Of a DNA stretch of 64,000 nucleotides, positions 8,543-16,903 are shown one piece after another. Made by a program: the position numbers and the translations under genes. A model generated the notes under the pieces. That model worked only from the letters and a program-made list of their open reading frames with translations. It had not been told where the DNA came from and made no database searches. The stretch's first letter is position 1. Each line of letters opens with the position of its first letter. Source of the DNA: JAJEFO01 sp022819605 (GTDB lineage: Bacteria > Pseudomonadota > Alphaproteobacteria > Rhodobacterales > Rhodobacteraceae); contig OZ244901.1 of assembly GCA_965221545.1 (NCBI GenBank), forward strand, positions 3,162,001-3,226,000, in the 5' to 3' direction.

Positions 8543-9361
8543 CTTGTTTCCTCCTAGTTCTTTGACTTGTCAGCCGTGTCGGCTTCGTGCCTTGCGAGAA
8601 TCGTCATGTCATGTCTTCATTGCCTGCCTAACCACATCTATACCAAATCATTCATTCCGAATGGCTTTCCCAGAAGCGTAGCCTCAATCTGCGCCAATTT
8701 CAAGCAAAGTTAATCCAATATGATGAAAAGGGCTTAATCGTGGATCAGAATTGGTCAAATCGACTTGTCCAATTTTGGCTGCGGCATCACAAAATGCCGT
8801 GTCCGCAAACGTTCGCCGGGATCGCCCTCTCGGGCGCTGCGGCAAGGTCATGACCGCCGGAATCGGTCCGGATCCCAAGGACTAAGAGCGAATTCTCGGA
8901 CGGAGACGGATGCTCGGCCTGCAGGCTCGGCGCTTCAAGCGCGTACCTCGACGAGGTCGCGTTACAGCGCGGGCTCAAGTACCGGGCCAAGACCAAGGAG
9001 CCTGTCAAGGGATGTCGCCACGTGCCGCCTCCAGTTCCACCGAAACACGAACCCGTCCCGGTGATTCTGGAAGTGCATCCTCGGCAGGTCGTGGAACCGG
9101 AGTACGTCCGGGCTTTCCGTCCTCGGAAAGCTCGACGGCGTCGGCCAAGATGAAATTTCCCGCCGCGCTGCGGTACGTTCCACCCGTTTCTACCCGTGTT
9201 CCCAAGGTCGGAACATGGTCCCAAGGCGCATGTCAGCGCATCACGGGCAGCTGCCAATGCACCCACCCTGGATCGGGACCGTTCCAAGGCACCGCCTTGT
9301 CGAGAAGGCGGCCCCCGCTTTCGCGGAGGCCAGTTCACTCATGGCATTGAACCGAAACGCG
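8543..9361 (+). other. Intergenic region with possible degraded coding sequence
   Basis: This 819-base stretch separates two importer operons on the same strand. The first 200 bases are AT-richer and should contain the promoter of the binding-protein gene. From about 8881 to a TGA at 9151-9153 one plus-strand frame stays open for roughly 90 codons with proline-rich content (for example PPPVPPKHEPVPVILEVHP) but lacks a convincing start and any family resemblance. The rest, to 9361, shows nothing I can name; a decayed gene is possible. Confidence 0.35.
8743..8780 (-). promoter_or_regulatory. Two candidate RutR-type half-sites upstream of amide importer
   Basis: Read on the minus strand, 8749-8758 is TTGACCAATT, an exact match to one half of the RutR palindrome seen at 16156-16171. 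A second partial copy, TTGTCCAATT, is at 8765-8774 on the plus strand. Neither forms a full palindrome. They lie about 210 bases upstream of the binding-protein start, so they could bring the importer under the same regulator, but the match may be chance in an AT-rich patch. Confidence 0.3.
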
Positions 9362-10351
9362 TCAGTTCAGCGCGGCATCCGTGATCACGTGCGTCCAGGC
9401 CGAGTCACCCGGATCGGCCGTGATCACCGGATCCGAACCTCCCGCAAGAAGCGTGTCGACCGTGCGCTGGAAATCGGCGGGAACAAGAGCGCCGTTGGAG
9501 CCGGCCGTCAGCTTGGCGATCTCCCCCATCATGCGTTTCTGATGCTTCTCGGTCTGTGCGCCCGTCTCGTCAAACTCCAGCACGATGAGGGCGGCCTCGT
9601 CCGGGTTGTCCTCGGCGTATTTCCAGCCCTTCATCGAAGCGCGGACGAAGCGCACGAGCTTGTCGACCTCGCCCGGGTCGCTCAGCTTGTCTTCCTTGAC
9701 GTATAGGCCGTCTTCCAGCGTCGCCACGCCTTGGTCCTCGTACTTGAAGACCACCAGGTCGTCGGCGCTCAACCCCGCATCGATGACCTGCCAGTACTCG
9801 TTGTAGGTCATGGTCGAGATGCAGGCCGCCTGACCCTGAAGGATCGGATCGACATTGAAGCCCTGCTTGAGGACCTCGACGCCGTCCGAACCGCCCTCGG
9901 TCGGAATGCCAAGCTGGCTCATCCAGCTCAGGAACGGAAACTCGTTGCCATAGAACCAGACGCCCAGGGTCTTGCCCTTGAAATCGTCCGTCGTGGCCAC
10001 GCCCGCATCCTTGCGGCAGGTCAGCATCATGCCGGAGGACTTGAATGGCTGCGCGATGTTGACGAGCGGCAGGCCCTTTTCACGTGCGGCAAGTGCCGCA
10101 GGCATCCACTCGACGGTCACGTCCGCCCCGCCGCCGGCAATCACCTGGGTCGGCGCGATGTCCGGCCCGCCGGGCTTGATCGTGACTCTCAGGCCTTCCT
10201 CTTCGTAATAGCCGTTCTCAAGCGCCACGTAGTAGCCTGCAAACTGCGCCTGCGTCACCCACTTGAGCTGCAGCGTCAGGTCGTCGAGGGCAAAGGTCTG
10301 CGTCCCGCCCAGCACCAGCGCCATCGCGCCGGCAAATACTCGTTTCTTCAT
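9362..10351 (-). CDS. NMT1/THI5-family periplasmic binding protein (putative pyrimidine/hydantoin importer)
   Basis: Substrate-binding protein of 329 aa with a Sec signal peptide (MKKRVFAGAMALVLGGTQTFA). The mature protein begins LDDLTLQLKWVTQAQFAGYY, the signature of the SsuA/THI5-like family that binds pyrimidine moieties, sulfonates and related molecules. It ends the operon that starts with the carbamoylase and hydantoinase genes and follows two permeases, so it most likely delivers pyrimidines or hydantoins to that pathway. The ATG at 10351 has GGAGAG upstream; a much longer open frame upstream is only the antisense-like continuation through the permease gene and was rejected. Confidence 0.88.
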   Translation of the reverse strand: MKKRVFAGAMALVLGGTQTFALDDLTLQLKWVTQAQFAGYYVALENGYYEEEGLRVTIKPGGPDIAPTQVIAGGGADVTVEWMPAALAAREKGLPLVNIAQPFKSSGMMLTCRKDAGVATTDDFKGKTLGVWFYGNEFPFLSWMSQLGIPTEGGSDGVEVLKQGFNVDPILQGQAACISTMTYNEYWQVIDAGLSADDLVVFKYEDQGVATLEDGLYVKEDKLSDPGEVDKLVRFVRASMKGWKYAEDNPDEAALIVLEFDETGAQTEKHQKRMMGEIAKLTAGSNGALVPADFQRTVDTLLAGGSDPVITADPGDSAWTHVITDAALN

Positions 10352-10377
10352 GGCTTCTCTCCTCTCAGCCGTTGTTG

Positions 10378-11220
10378 TCATCGTTGCGATGGGTGCCAGA
10401 ATGTCACCCAACGTTCCACGAGCGTGACCGCTCCGTAAAACAGGGTTCCGGCCAATGCGGCCACCGCTATCTCGGACCAGACCATGGCCAGCTCCAACGT
10501 GCCGACCGAAGTGGAGATCCGAAATCCCATTCCCCGCGTGGGCGAACCGAAATACTCGGCGACGATTGCGCCGATCAGGGCGAGCGTCGTCGCGATCTTG
10601 AGACCGTTGAACACGAACGGCATGGCCGCCGGCAGCCGCAGCTTCAGAAGCGTCTGCCAGTAGCTCGCCGAGTAGGTTCGCATCAGGTCGCGCTGCATCG
10701 CGGCCGTGTCCGCAAGTCCCTGCACGGTGTTCACGAGAATCGGAAAGAACACCATGACGACCACCACCGCGGCCTTGGACTGCCAATCGAAGCCGAACCA
10801 GTTGACCAGGATCGGCGCGATGCCCACGATGGGCAAGGCAGCCACGAAATTGCCGATCGGAAGCAGGCCGCGGCGCAGGTACGGCGAGCGATCGATTGCG
10901 AGCGCGACGGCGAAGGCCGCGAGACAACCGATCACGTAACCGGAAATCGCGCCCTTCAGCGCCGTTTGACGAAAGTCGATCCAGAGCGTGCCGGTTTCGG
11001 CGGCGAACGTCTCCGCAATGACCGTCGGCGCAGGCAGGATCACCTGCGACACGTCCAGACCGCGCACCACGAGTTCCCAGATCGCCAGCACGGACAGGCC
11101 GAACACCACCGGCACCGCGACCCGGCCAGGGTAGGAAGACGCCAGCGACGACCCCGCGATGCGCGTGTTCAGCCACCACGCAGCCACCCAAAGCGTGCAT
11201 GCCGCAAGCACAAGCGTCAT
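10378..11220 (-). CDS. ABC transporter permease of putative pyrimidine importer
   Basis: SsuC/TauC-type permease (280 aa) with about seven hydrophobic segments and the EAA-type loop near residues 195-215 (LLKLRLPAAMPFVFNGLKIA). It follows a second permease after a 199-base gap and precedes the binding protein by 26 bases. The start MTLVLAACTLW at 11220 is chosen because the ribosome binding sequence CGGAG lies just before it; upstream codons encode an Arg-rich stretch unlike a permease. That ribosome binding sequence is buried in a hairpin (see 11229-11246). Confidence 0.9.
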   Translation of the reverse strand: MTLVLAACTLWVAAWWLNTRIAGSSLASSYPGRVAVPVVFGLSVLAIWELVVRGLDVSQVILPAPTVIAETFAAETGTLWIDFRQTALKGAISGYVIGCLAAFAVALAIDRSPYLRRGLLPIGNFVAALPIVGIAPILVNWFGFDWQSKAAVVVVMVFFPILVNTVQGLADTAAMQRDLMRTYSASYWQTLLKLRLPAAMPFVFNGLKIATTLALIGAIVAEYFGSPTRGMGFRISTSVGTLELAMVWSEIAVAALAGTLFYGAVTLVERWVTFWHPSQR

Positions 11221-11228
11221 GACCCGAA

Positions 11229-11246
11229 CTCCGCGGAAACGCGGAG
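11229..11246 (-). promoter_or_regulatory. Hairpin sequestering the ribosome binding site of the permease
   Basis: A perfect 7-bp stem (CTCCGCG / CGCGGAG) with a 4-base loop sits 8 bases before the permease start codon. On the transcribed minus strand the GGAG that should bind the ribosome is the 3' arm of the stem. The structure could reduce translation of this permease relative to its neighbours or act as an RNA-processing stop. The remainder of 11247-11419 holds no gene. Confidence 0.4.
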
Positions 11247-11419
11247 GGCGGCACCTCCGTCCATGCCGCACGACATGCACCGCGTCCTTCCCCGCCCCGA
11301 TGAAATCCCGCTGGCCCGATCCGACACAGCCCTGCTCGAGGCAGTTGCAGCTTGCGCCAAATTGCTTCGCGACAGGGTCGGCAAGGCTGCGAAGGCCGGA
11401 GTCAAGACCAGTGCGCGGA

Positions 11420-12286
11420 TCATCTCGCGTACCCCATGCGTTGAAGGGCCAGCGACTGCAGCACCGCGACGATGCTCACAAGAGCGCCCGCGAGGCATGC
11501 CGCCGCGATAAGGGCGGACCAGATCATGAGCGGGTTGCCGAATTGATCGCCGATCAGGATGCGCGCACCGAGTCCCTGGATCGCACCGGTGGGCAATTCG
11601 CCCACGATCGTGCCAACCAGGGCCGCCGCGATCCCGACCTTGAGCGACGTGAAGAGATAGGGGACCGAAGCAGGCAGCCGCAGCTTCCAGAATGTCTGAC
11701 CGGCACTCGCGGAATAGGTCTTCATCAGGTCGATCTGCATCGGTCCGGGCGACCTCAGCCCCTTGACCATGCTCACCAGCACCGGGAAGAAACAGAGGTA
11801 TGCCGAGATGATCGCCTTCGGCACCGTGCGGCCCTCCACGCCCAAGGTCGCCAGCACGACGATGATCATCGGAGCGATCGCGACGATCGGGATCGTCTGG
11901 CTGATGATGGCCCAAGGCATCAGGCTCATGTTCGCGGTTCTCGAATACACGATCGAAACCGCCATCCCGATGCCGACCACCGTGCCGAGAGCGAATCCCC
12001 ATAGCGTTGACTGCAGCGTGATCCAGCCGTGGAAGACCAGCGAGCGTTTCGACGTGACCTTGGTGTCGAGCACGGTCTTCTTCAGTTCCGCGGCAACCTG
12101 GTGCGGAGCCGGCAAGCGCGGACGGTCCTGATACATCGTGTCTGCGACGATGTCCGGGAATGTCAGCTCCTGGCCCGCGCGTTCCGCCTGCGCGACCGTC
12201 CAGCCGGCGTTCATCGGCACCACCGCCACGTACCAAATCGCAAGAATCGCGGCAAGCACCGTCAGGACCGGCAGGATCCGGTTCAT
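11420..12286 (-). CDS. ABC transporter permease of putative pyrimidine importer
   Basis: Second SsuC/TauC-type permease (288 aa), unlike its partner in the N-terminal 90 residues, which contain a periplasmic loop (residues about 25-85) after the first membrane helix. The EAA-type loop is near residues 205-225 (WKLRLPASVPYLFTSLKVGI). It starts 75 bases after the ATPase gene. The heterodimeric arrangement matches the importer at the left end of the window. Confidence 0.9.
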   Translation of the reverse strand: MNRILPVLTVLAAILAIWYVAVVPMNAGWTVAQAERAGQELTFPDIVADTMYQDRPRLPAPHQVAAELKKTVLDTKVTSKRSLVFHGWITLQSTLWGFALGTVVGIGMAVSIVYSRTANMSLMPWAIISQTIPIVAIAPMIIVVLATLGVEGRTVPKAIISAYLCFFPVLVSMVKGLRSPGPMQIDLMKTYSASAGQTFWKLRLPASVPYLFTSLKVGIAAALVGTIVGELPTGAIQGLGARILIGDQFGNPLMIWSALIAAACLAGALVSIVAVLQSLALQRMGYAR

Positions 12287-12361
12287 GCACCTCCCTCCCC
12301 GACAACGGCTTTGCCGCGCGACCGCGATGGCGGCAGCTTGAGGAAGCCGTGCACGAACAGT

Positions 12362-13147
12362 TCAGTCTCCATAGGAATGCCCCGCCCTCAATCCCTTGCG
12401 AATGCGCTGCGCGATCTCCAGGAATTCGGGCGTGTCGCGGATGTCCAGCGGACGCTCTCTCGGCAGCGGATTGTCGATTATGTCTGTTATGCGCCCGGGA
12501 CGGGGCGACATGACGACGACTCTCGTCGAAAGATAGACCGCCTCCGGAATCGAATGGGTCACGAAGCCAATGGTCTTCCCGGTATGATCCCAAAGCCTCA
12601 GGAGCTGTTCGTTGAGGTGATCCCGCACGATTTCGTCAAGCGCCCCGAATGGCTCGTCCATCAGGAGTATGTCTGCGTCAAAGGCGAGCGCCCGTGCAAT
12701 GGAGGCCCGTTGCTGCATGCCGCCCGAAAGCTGCCACGGATGCTTGTTCTCGAAGCCCGACAATTCCACAAGTTCAAGCACGCGATTGACCCGGTCAGCC
12801 ATCTCCGACCTGGAATAGCCCATGATCTCGAGGGGCAGGCGGACGTTTCCGGCTATCGTCCGCCAAGGGTAGAGGCCTGCCTCCTGGAACACGTAGCCGT
12901 ATGCCCGGTCTCGGCGCGCCTCGTCCGGACTCGTGCCATTGACCCGAACCTCGCCGCCCGTCGGCGTCTCAAGCCCCGCCACCACGCGCAGGAACGTCGT
13001 CTTGCCGCATCCGGACGGTCCGATGAACGATACGAACTCGCCTTTGCCGATCTCCAGCGTGACATCCCGCAACGCCTGGATCGAGCCGTCACCGGTCTCG
13101 AATGTCAGGTCGAGATTTCTTGCCTCTATGACGGCAGCCTGTGACAC
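12362..13147 (-). CDS. ABC transporter ATP-binding protein of putative pyrimidine importer
   Basis: ATPase of 261 aa with Walker A FIGPSGCGKTTFLR, signature LSGGMQQRASIARAL, Walker B ILLMDEPFGALDE and switch VTHSIPEA, all intact. It lies 22 bases after the dihydropyrimidinase gene and leads the transporter part of the operon. Homologous to TauB/SsuB. The tight linkage to hydantoinase argues for uptake of pyrimidines, dihydropyrimidines or hydantoins. Confidence 0.92.
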   Translation of the reverse strand: MSQAAVIEARNLDLTFETGDGSIQALRDVTLEIGKGEFVSFIGPSGCGKTTFLRVVAGLETPTGGEVRVNGTSPDEARRDRAYGYVFQEAGLYPWRTIAGNVRLPLEIMGYSRSEMADRVNRVLELVELSGFENKHPWQLSGGMQQRASIARALAFDADILLMDEPFGALDEIVRDHLNEQLLRLWDHTGKTIGFVTHSIPEAVYLSTRVVVMSPRPGRITDIIDNPLPRERPLDIRDTPEFLEIAQRIRKGLRAGHSYGD

Positions 13148-13169
13148 TCCCGGTCCTCCTCCCCGAATC

Positions 13170-14624
13170 TCAGACCCCGCTCGCAGGAATGCCGGCCCGT
13201 TCGACGGGACGTGGCGCGGTCAGTTCCTTCCAGGACGAGAGCGCCCTGTTTACCGGCGTGACGGGTTCACGACGAACGAATTCGCCATGGCCTTCCTTGG
13301 TCCTGATTTCGCCGTCATGAACCGCGACATGACCGCGCGTCAGCGTGAAGCGCGGCAGGCCCTTGACGTGCTTGCCCTCGAACACGTTGTAGTCGATGGC
13401 TGATTGCTGCTTTTCGGCGCTGATGGTCTTTTCCTTCTCCGGATCCCAAACGACAATGTCGGCATCCGCACCGACAAGAATCGCGCCCTTCTTCGGATAG
13501 CAGTTCAGGATCTTCGCGATGTTCGTCGAGGTCACGGCCACGAATTCGTTGGGCGTCAGTCGTCCCGTGTTGACCCCGTGCGTCCAGAGCATCGGCATCC
13601 TGTCTTCCAGCCCTCCTGTGCCGTTCGGGATCTTGGTGAAGTCGCCGACTCCATAGCGCTTCTGCTCGGTCGTGAATGCACAGTGATCGGTCGCGACGAC
13701 CGAAAGCGAACCGCTTTGCAGGCCGGCCCAGAGCGAATCCTGATGCTTCCTGTTCCGGAAGGGCGGCGACATCACCCGGCGCGCGGCGTGATCCCAGTCC
13801 GCGTTGAAATACTCCGACTCGTCCAGCGTAAGGTGCTGGATCAGCGGCTCGCCCCAGACCCTCTTGCCCTGCTGCCGCGCGCGCCGGATCGCTTCATGCG
13901 CCTCCTCGCAGGAGGTGTGGACGACATAGAGCGGCAGGCCCGCCATGTCGGCGATCATGATCGCGCGGTTCGTGGCCTCGCCCTCGACCTGCGCGGGACG
14001 GGAATAGGCATGCGCCTCCGGCCCGGTATTCCCCTCTGCCATCAGCTTGGCCTGCAGCTCCGCCACGACATCGCCGTTTTCGGCATGCACCAGCGCTATG
14101 CCGCCAAGCTCGGCAAGCCGCTTGAACGACGCATACATCTCGTCGTCGTTCACCATCAACGCGCCCTTGTAGGCCATGAAGTGCTTGAAGGTCGTAATGC
14201 CTTCCTTCTCGATCACCGTGGCCATCTCGTTGAAGACCTGTTCGCCCCACCACGTCACCGCCATGTGGTAGGAATAGTCGCAATTGGCCCGCGTCGACTT
14301 GTTGTGCCACATGGCCAATGCGTCGTGCAGACCCTGTCCGGGCGACGGCAGGGCGAAGTCGACAACCATCGTGGTGCCGCCGGACAATGCCGCGCGCGTG
14401 CCGGATTCGAAGTCGTCCGAACTGTAGGTTCCCATGAACGGCATTTCGAGATGCGTGTGCGGGTCGATGCCTCCAGGCATCACGAAGCAGCCGGTGGCAT
14501 CGAGTTGCTCATCGCCATTCAGGCCGTCACCGATCTCGACGATTTGGCCGCCATCGATCAGGATGTCCGCCTTGTATTCTAGGTCATGGGTAACGACAGT
14601 GCCGTTCTTGATTGCTGTGGTCAT
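13170..14624 (-). CDS. hydA: Dihydropyrimidinase / D-hydantoinase
   Basis: Zinc amidohydrolase (484 aa) that opens the ring of dihydrouracil or dihydrothymine to give N-carbamoyl-beta-alanine or its methyl analogue; many also hydrolyse hydantoins. The metal motif GGIDPHTHLEMPFMG is near residues 52-66, and FKHFMAYKGAL near 147-157 carries the lysine expected to be carboxylated to bridge the zincs. Length fits the family. AGAGGACAAG precedes the ATG. Second step of reductive pyrimidine catabolism, between the PreTA dehydrogenase and the downstream-acting carbamoylase encoded 238 bases upstream. Confidence 0.95.
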   Translation of the reverse strand: MTTAIKNGTVVTHDLEYKADILIDGGQIVEIGDGLNGDEQLDATGCFVMPGGIDPHTHLEMPFMGTYSSDDFESGTRAALSGGTTMVVDFALPSPGQGLHDALAMWHNKSTRANCDYSYHMAVTWWGEQVFNEMATVIEKEGITTFKHFMAYKGALMVNDDEMYASFKRLAELGGIALVHAENGDVVAELQAKLMAEGNTGPEAHAYSRPAQVEGEATNRAIMIADMAGLPLYVVHTSCEEAHEAIRRARQQGKRVWGEPLIQHLTLDESEYFNADWDHAARRVMSPPFRNRKHQDSLWAGLQSGSLSVVATDHCAFTTEQKRYGVGDFTKIPNGTGGLEDRMPMLWTHGVNTGRLTPNEFVAVTSTNIAKILNCYPKKGAILVGADADIVVWDPEKEKTISAEKQQSAIDYNVFEGKHVKGLPRFTLTRGHVAVHDGEIRTKEGHGEFVRREPVTPVNRALSSWKELTAPRPVERAGIPASGV

Positions 14625-14862
14625 CTTGTCCTCTCCGTTGATGGGCGCTCGGCACCTTCGTCACGACTCCGGATTGCGATCCAGGAAAGGCCAAATGCCC
14701 TGGTCCGGCCTTCCCGGGCACTGAACGAAACACTCTGCCACGGCGCACGTCGCTGCGGTCCGCAGCTACCGCGACCGTCCCTCGCCTCTGCCGGCATCCC
14801 CGTCGTGCGCCGTTCGCGAACTCCTTCACCTGTGCCCGTCGAGGCGGGCCTTCGCAGACCCG

Positions 14863-16113
14863 TCACTCCACGATCTCCGCCACATCGACCACGGCATGAA
14901 ACAGCACATCAGCGCCGGCTCGAGCCCATTCAGGGGAAATCTCCTCCGCCTCGTTGTGGCTCAGCCCGTCAACGCAGGGACACATCACCATCGCCGTTGG
15001 GGCCACGTCGTTGATCCAGCAGGCGTCGTGACCGGCACCGCTGACGATGTCCACGTGACTGTACCCAAGTCGATCGGCGGCATCACGAATTGCATCGACG
15101 CAGTTCTCGTCAAAGGCCGGCGGGTCGAACTGGCCGACGATTTCGCATGCAAACCCGGTTCCGATGCCTTCGCAGAGTTTCGGCGCCCGATCCATGAACT
15201 CGTTGACCATGGCGTTGAGCTTGTCCAGGAGATGCGTGCGCATGTCCACGGTGAACACCACCTTCCCCGGGATGATGTTGCGGCTGTTTGGATAGACGTC
15301 GATATGGCCGATCGCGCCGACAGCGTTCGGCTGATTCGCCATGGCAATCTCGTGCACGAGTTCCGTCACAAGGGCCAGGCCGCGCCCCGCATTCCTGCGC
15401 ATGCGCATTGGGGTCGAGCCCGTGTGGCTCTCATTTCCGGTAATCGTGCATTCGATCCAGCGAAGCCCCTGCCCATGGGTAACGACGCCGATGTCCTTCC
15501 CTTCCGCCTCCAGAATGGGTCCCTGTTCGATATGAAGCTCGAAGAATGCCTTCATCTTCCGGTCACCAACCGGCTCGACGCCCTTCCACCCGATGCGCTC
15601 CAGCTCGTCGCCGAATCGCTTGCCTTCCGCGTCCACGCGGTCATAGGCCCAGTCGCGGTCATGCTTGCCCGCAAAGACTCCCGAGGCCAGCATGGCCGGG
15701 GCGAAGCGCGTGCCTTCCTCGTTGGTCCAGTTGGTCACGACGATGGGATGGCGGGTCCTGACTCCAAGGTCGTTCAGCGTCCTGACGATTTCCAGGCCGC
15801 CCAGAACGCCCAGAACGCCGTCGTACTTGCCCCCTGTAGGCTGCGTGTCGAGATGGCTTCCGACATATACGGGCAATGCTTCTGGATCGGCGCCCTCGCG
15901 ACGGGCGAACATGTTGCCCATCTCGTCGACACCCATCGCGCAGCCGGCCTCTTCGCACCAGCGCTGGAACAGCGCGCGTCCTTCGCCGTCTTCGTCGGTC
16001 AGGGTCTGGCGGTTGTTGCCGCCGGCAACACCGGGGCCGATCCTGGCCATTTCCATTATCGCGTCCCAGAGACGCTCGCCGTCTATCCTGAGGTTTTCCC
16101 CCGGTGCCGCCAT
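14863..16113 (-). CDS. M20-family N-carbamoyl amino acid hydrolase (beta-ureidopropionase type)
   Basis: Zinc-dependent amidohydrolase (416 aa) of the HyuC/AmaB group that cleaves N-carbamoyl-beta-alanine or N-carbamoyl amino acids to the amino acid, CO2 and ammonia: the third pyrimidine-catabolic step. Metal-binding motifs are YVGSHLDTQPTGGKYDG (near residues 82-98) and TNEEG (near 130), followed by the lid domain. It is the first gene of the minus-strand operon and diverges from the RutR-like gene across a strong operator. The 238-base gap before the next gene (14625-14862) shows no gene; co-transcription is likely but not proven. Confidence 0.9.
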   Translation of the reverse strand: MAAPGENLRIDGERLWDAIMEMARIGPGVAGGNNRQTLTDEDGEGRALFQRWCEEAGCAMGVDEMGNMFARREGADPEALPVYVGSHLDTQPTGGKYDGVLGVLGGLEIVRTLNDLGVRTRHPIVVTNWTNEEGTRFAPAMLASGVFAGKHDRDWAYDRVDAEGKRFGDELERIGWKGVEPVGDRKMKAFFELHIEQGPILEAEGKDIGVVTHGQGLRWIECTITGNESHTGSTPMRMRRNAGRGLALVTELVHEIAMANQPNAVGAIGHIDVYPNSRNIIPGKVVFTVDMRTHLLDKLNAMVNEFMDRAPKLCEGIGTGFACEIVGQFDPPAFDENCVDAIRDAADRLGYSHVDIVSGAGHDACWINDVAPTAMVMCPCVDGLSHNEAEEISPEWARAGADVLFHAVVDVAEIVE

Positions 16114-16155
16114 GGCCGCACTCCCTCCTGTTCAACCCCCCAAATCCCAGAGAGT

Positions 16156-16171
16156 TTGACCAATTGGTCAG
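16156..16171. promoter_or_regulatory. RutR-type operator
   Basis: TTGACCAATTGGTCAG, in which TGACCAATTGGTCA is a perfect 14-bp palindrome. It matches the E. coli RutR consensus TTGACCANNTGGTCAA (recalled) at every specified base except the last. It lies between the divergent carbamoyl-hydrolase and RutR-like genes, so one bound dimer could control both, with uracil or thymine as probable inducer. Confidence 0.85.
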
Positions 16172-16237
16172 GATCACGCTACCATGGAGCGACGCGCAGT
16201 CAAGGATTTCGGTTCGCTCTCCATCACGGAAAACAGC

Positions 16238-16861
16238 ATGGCCATGCCAGAAACATCCGCACGGACGCGGATACAGGAAAAAAACATCAGCACCATCCTG
16301 GATGCGGCGCTGGAAGTGTTTTCGGGAGCGGGGTTCCGCGGCGCGACACTGGACCAGATTGCTCGCGCAGCCAGCCTTTCGAAGCCCAACCTGCTCTACT
16401 ACTTCAAGTCCAAGGAAGCCATTCACCGTGCGCTCCTGTCCGAGCTTCTCGAAACCTGGCTAGCCCCCCTTCGCACGCTGGATTCCGGCGGCGAGCCCGT
16501 TGACGAGATTGTCCGATACGTCATGCGCAAGCTCGACATGGCTCGCGAATTGCCTCGCGAAAGCCGCCTGTTCGCGAACGAGATCGTTCAGGGCGCCCCG
16601 CACATACTCGACATCATCGAGGGACCCTTAAAGACGCTGGTCGACGAAAAGGCGTCGCTGATCCGCAAATGGGCGGCCGAGGGCCGAATTGCCGAGGTGG
16701 ACCCCTATCACCTGATCTTCTCGATCTGGGCCACCACGCAGCACTACGCGGACTTTGACACGCAGGTGCGCGGCATTCTCCGGCCCGAGCGCGATCGGCA
16801 TTTCGACGATGCCGCAAGGTTCCTCACGCATCTATACCGCACGGCGCTGACTCCGGACTGA
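16238..16861 (+). CDS. rutR: RutR-like TetR-family regulator of pyrimidine catabolism
   Basis: Helix-turn-helix repressor, 207 aa from the chosen start. The HTH runs from about residue 15 to 60 and includes the recognition helix SKPNLLYYFKSKEA. The C-terminal ligand domain carries HLIFSIWATTQHYADF, nearly identical to the E. coli RutR segment as I recall it, which argues for a pyrimidine ligand. The start at 16238 has a weak GGA upstream; ATGs at 16184 and 16244 are alternatives, and 16184 would leave almost no leader after the operator. It is convergent with preA and divergent from the catabolic operon. Confidence 0.9.
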   Translation: MAMPETSARTRIQEKNISTILDAALEVFSGAGFRGATLDQIARAASLSKPNLLYYFKSKEAIHRALLSELLETWLAPLRTLDSGGEPVDEIVRYVMRKLDMARELPRESRLFANEIVQGAPHILDIIEGPLKTLVDEKASLIRKWAAEGRIAEVDPYHLIFSIWATTQHYADFDTQVRGILRPERDRHFDDAARFLTHLYRTALTPD

Positions 16862-16903
16862 CCGGACCTGCCTCAGCATGCCCCGTCGGCGACCGGCGAT
16901 CCG

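Noticed and set aside
10352..11254. N-terminal extension of the THI5-like binding protein by about 300 residues
   Set aside because: The extension overlaps the permease in another frame and lacks protein character; the signal peptide at the internal ATG is decisive.
14896..16503. 535-codon plus-strand open frame opposite the carbamoyl hydrolase
   Set aside because: Antisense to a gene with complete zinc motifs and continuing into the RutR-like gene in another frame; no recognisable domain.
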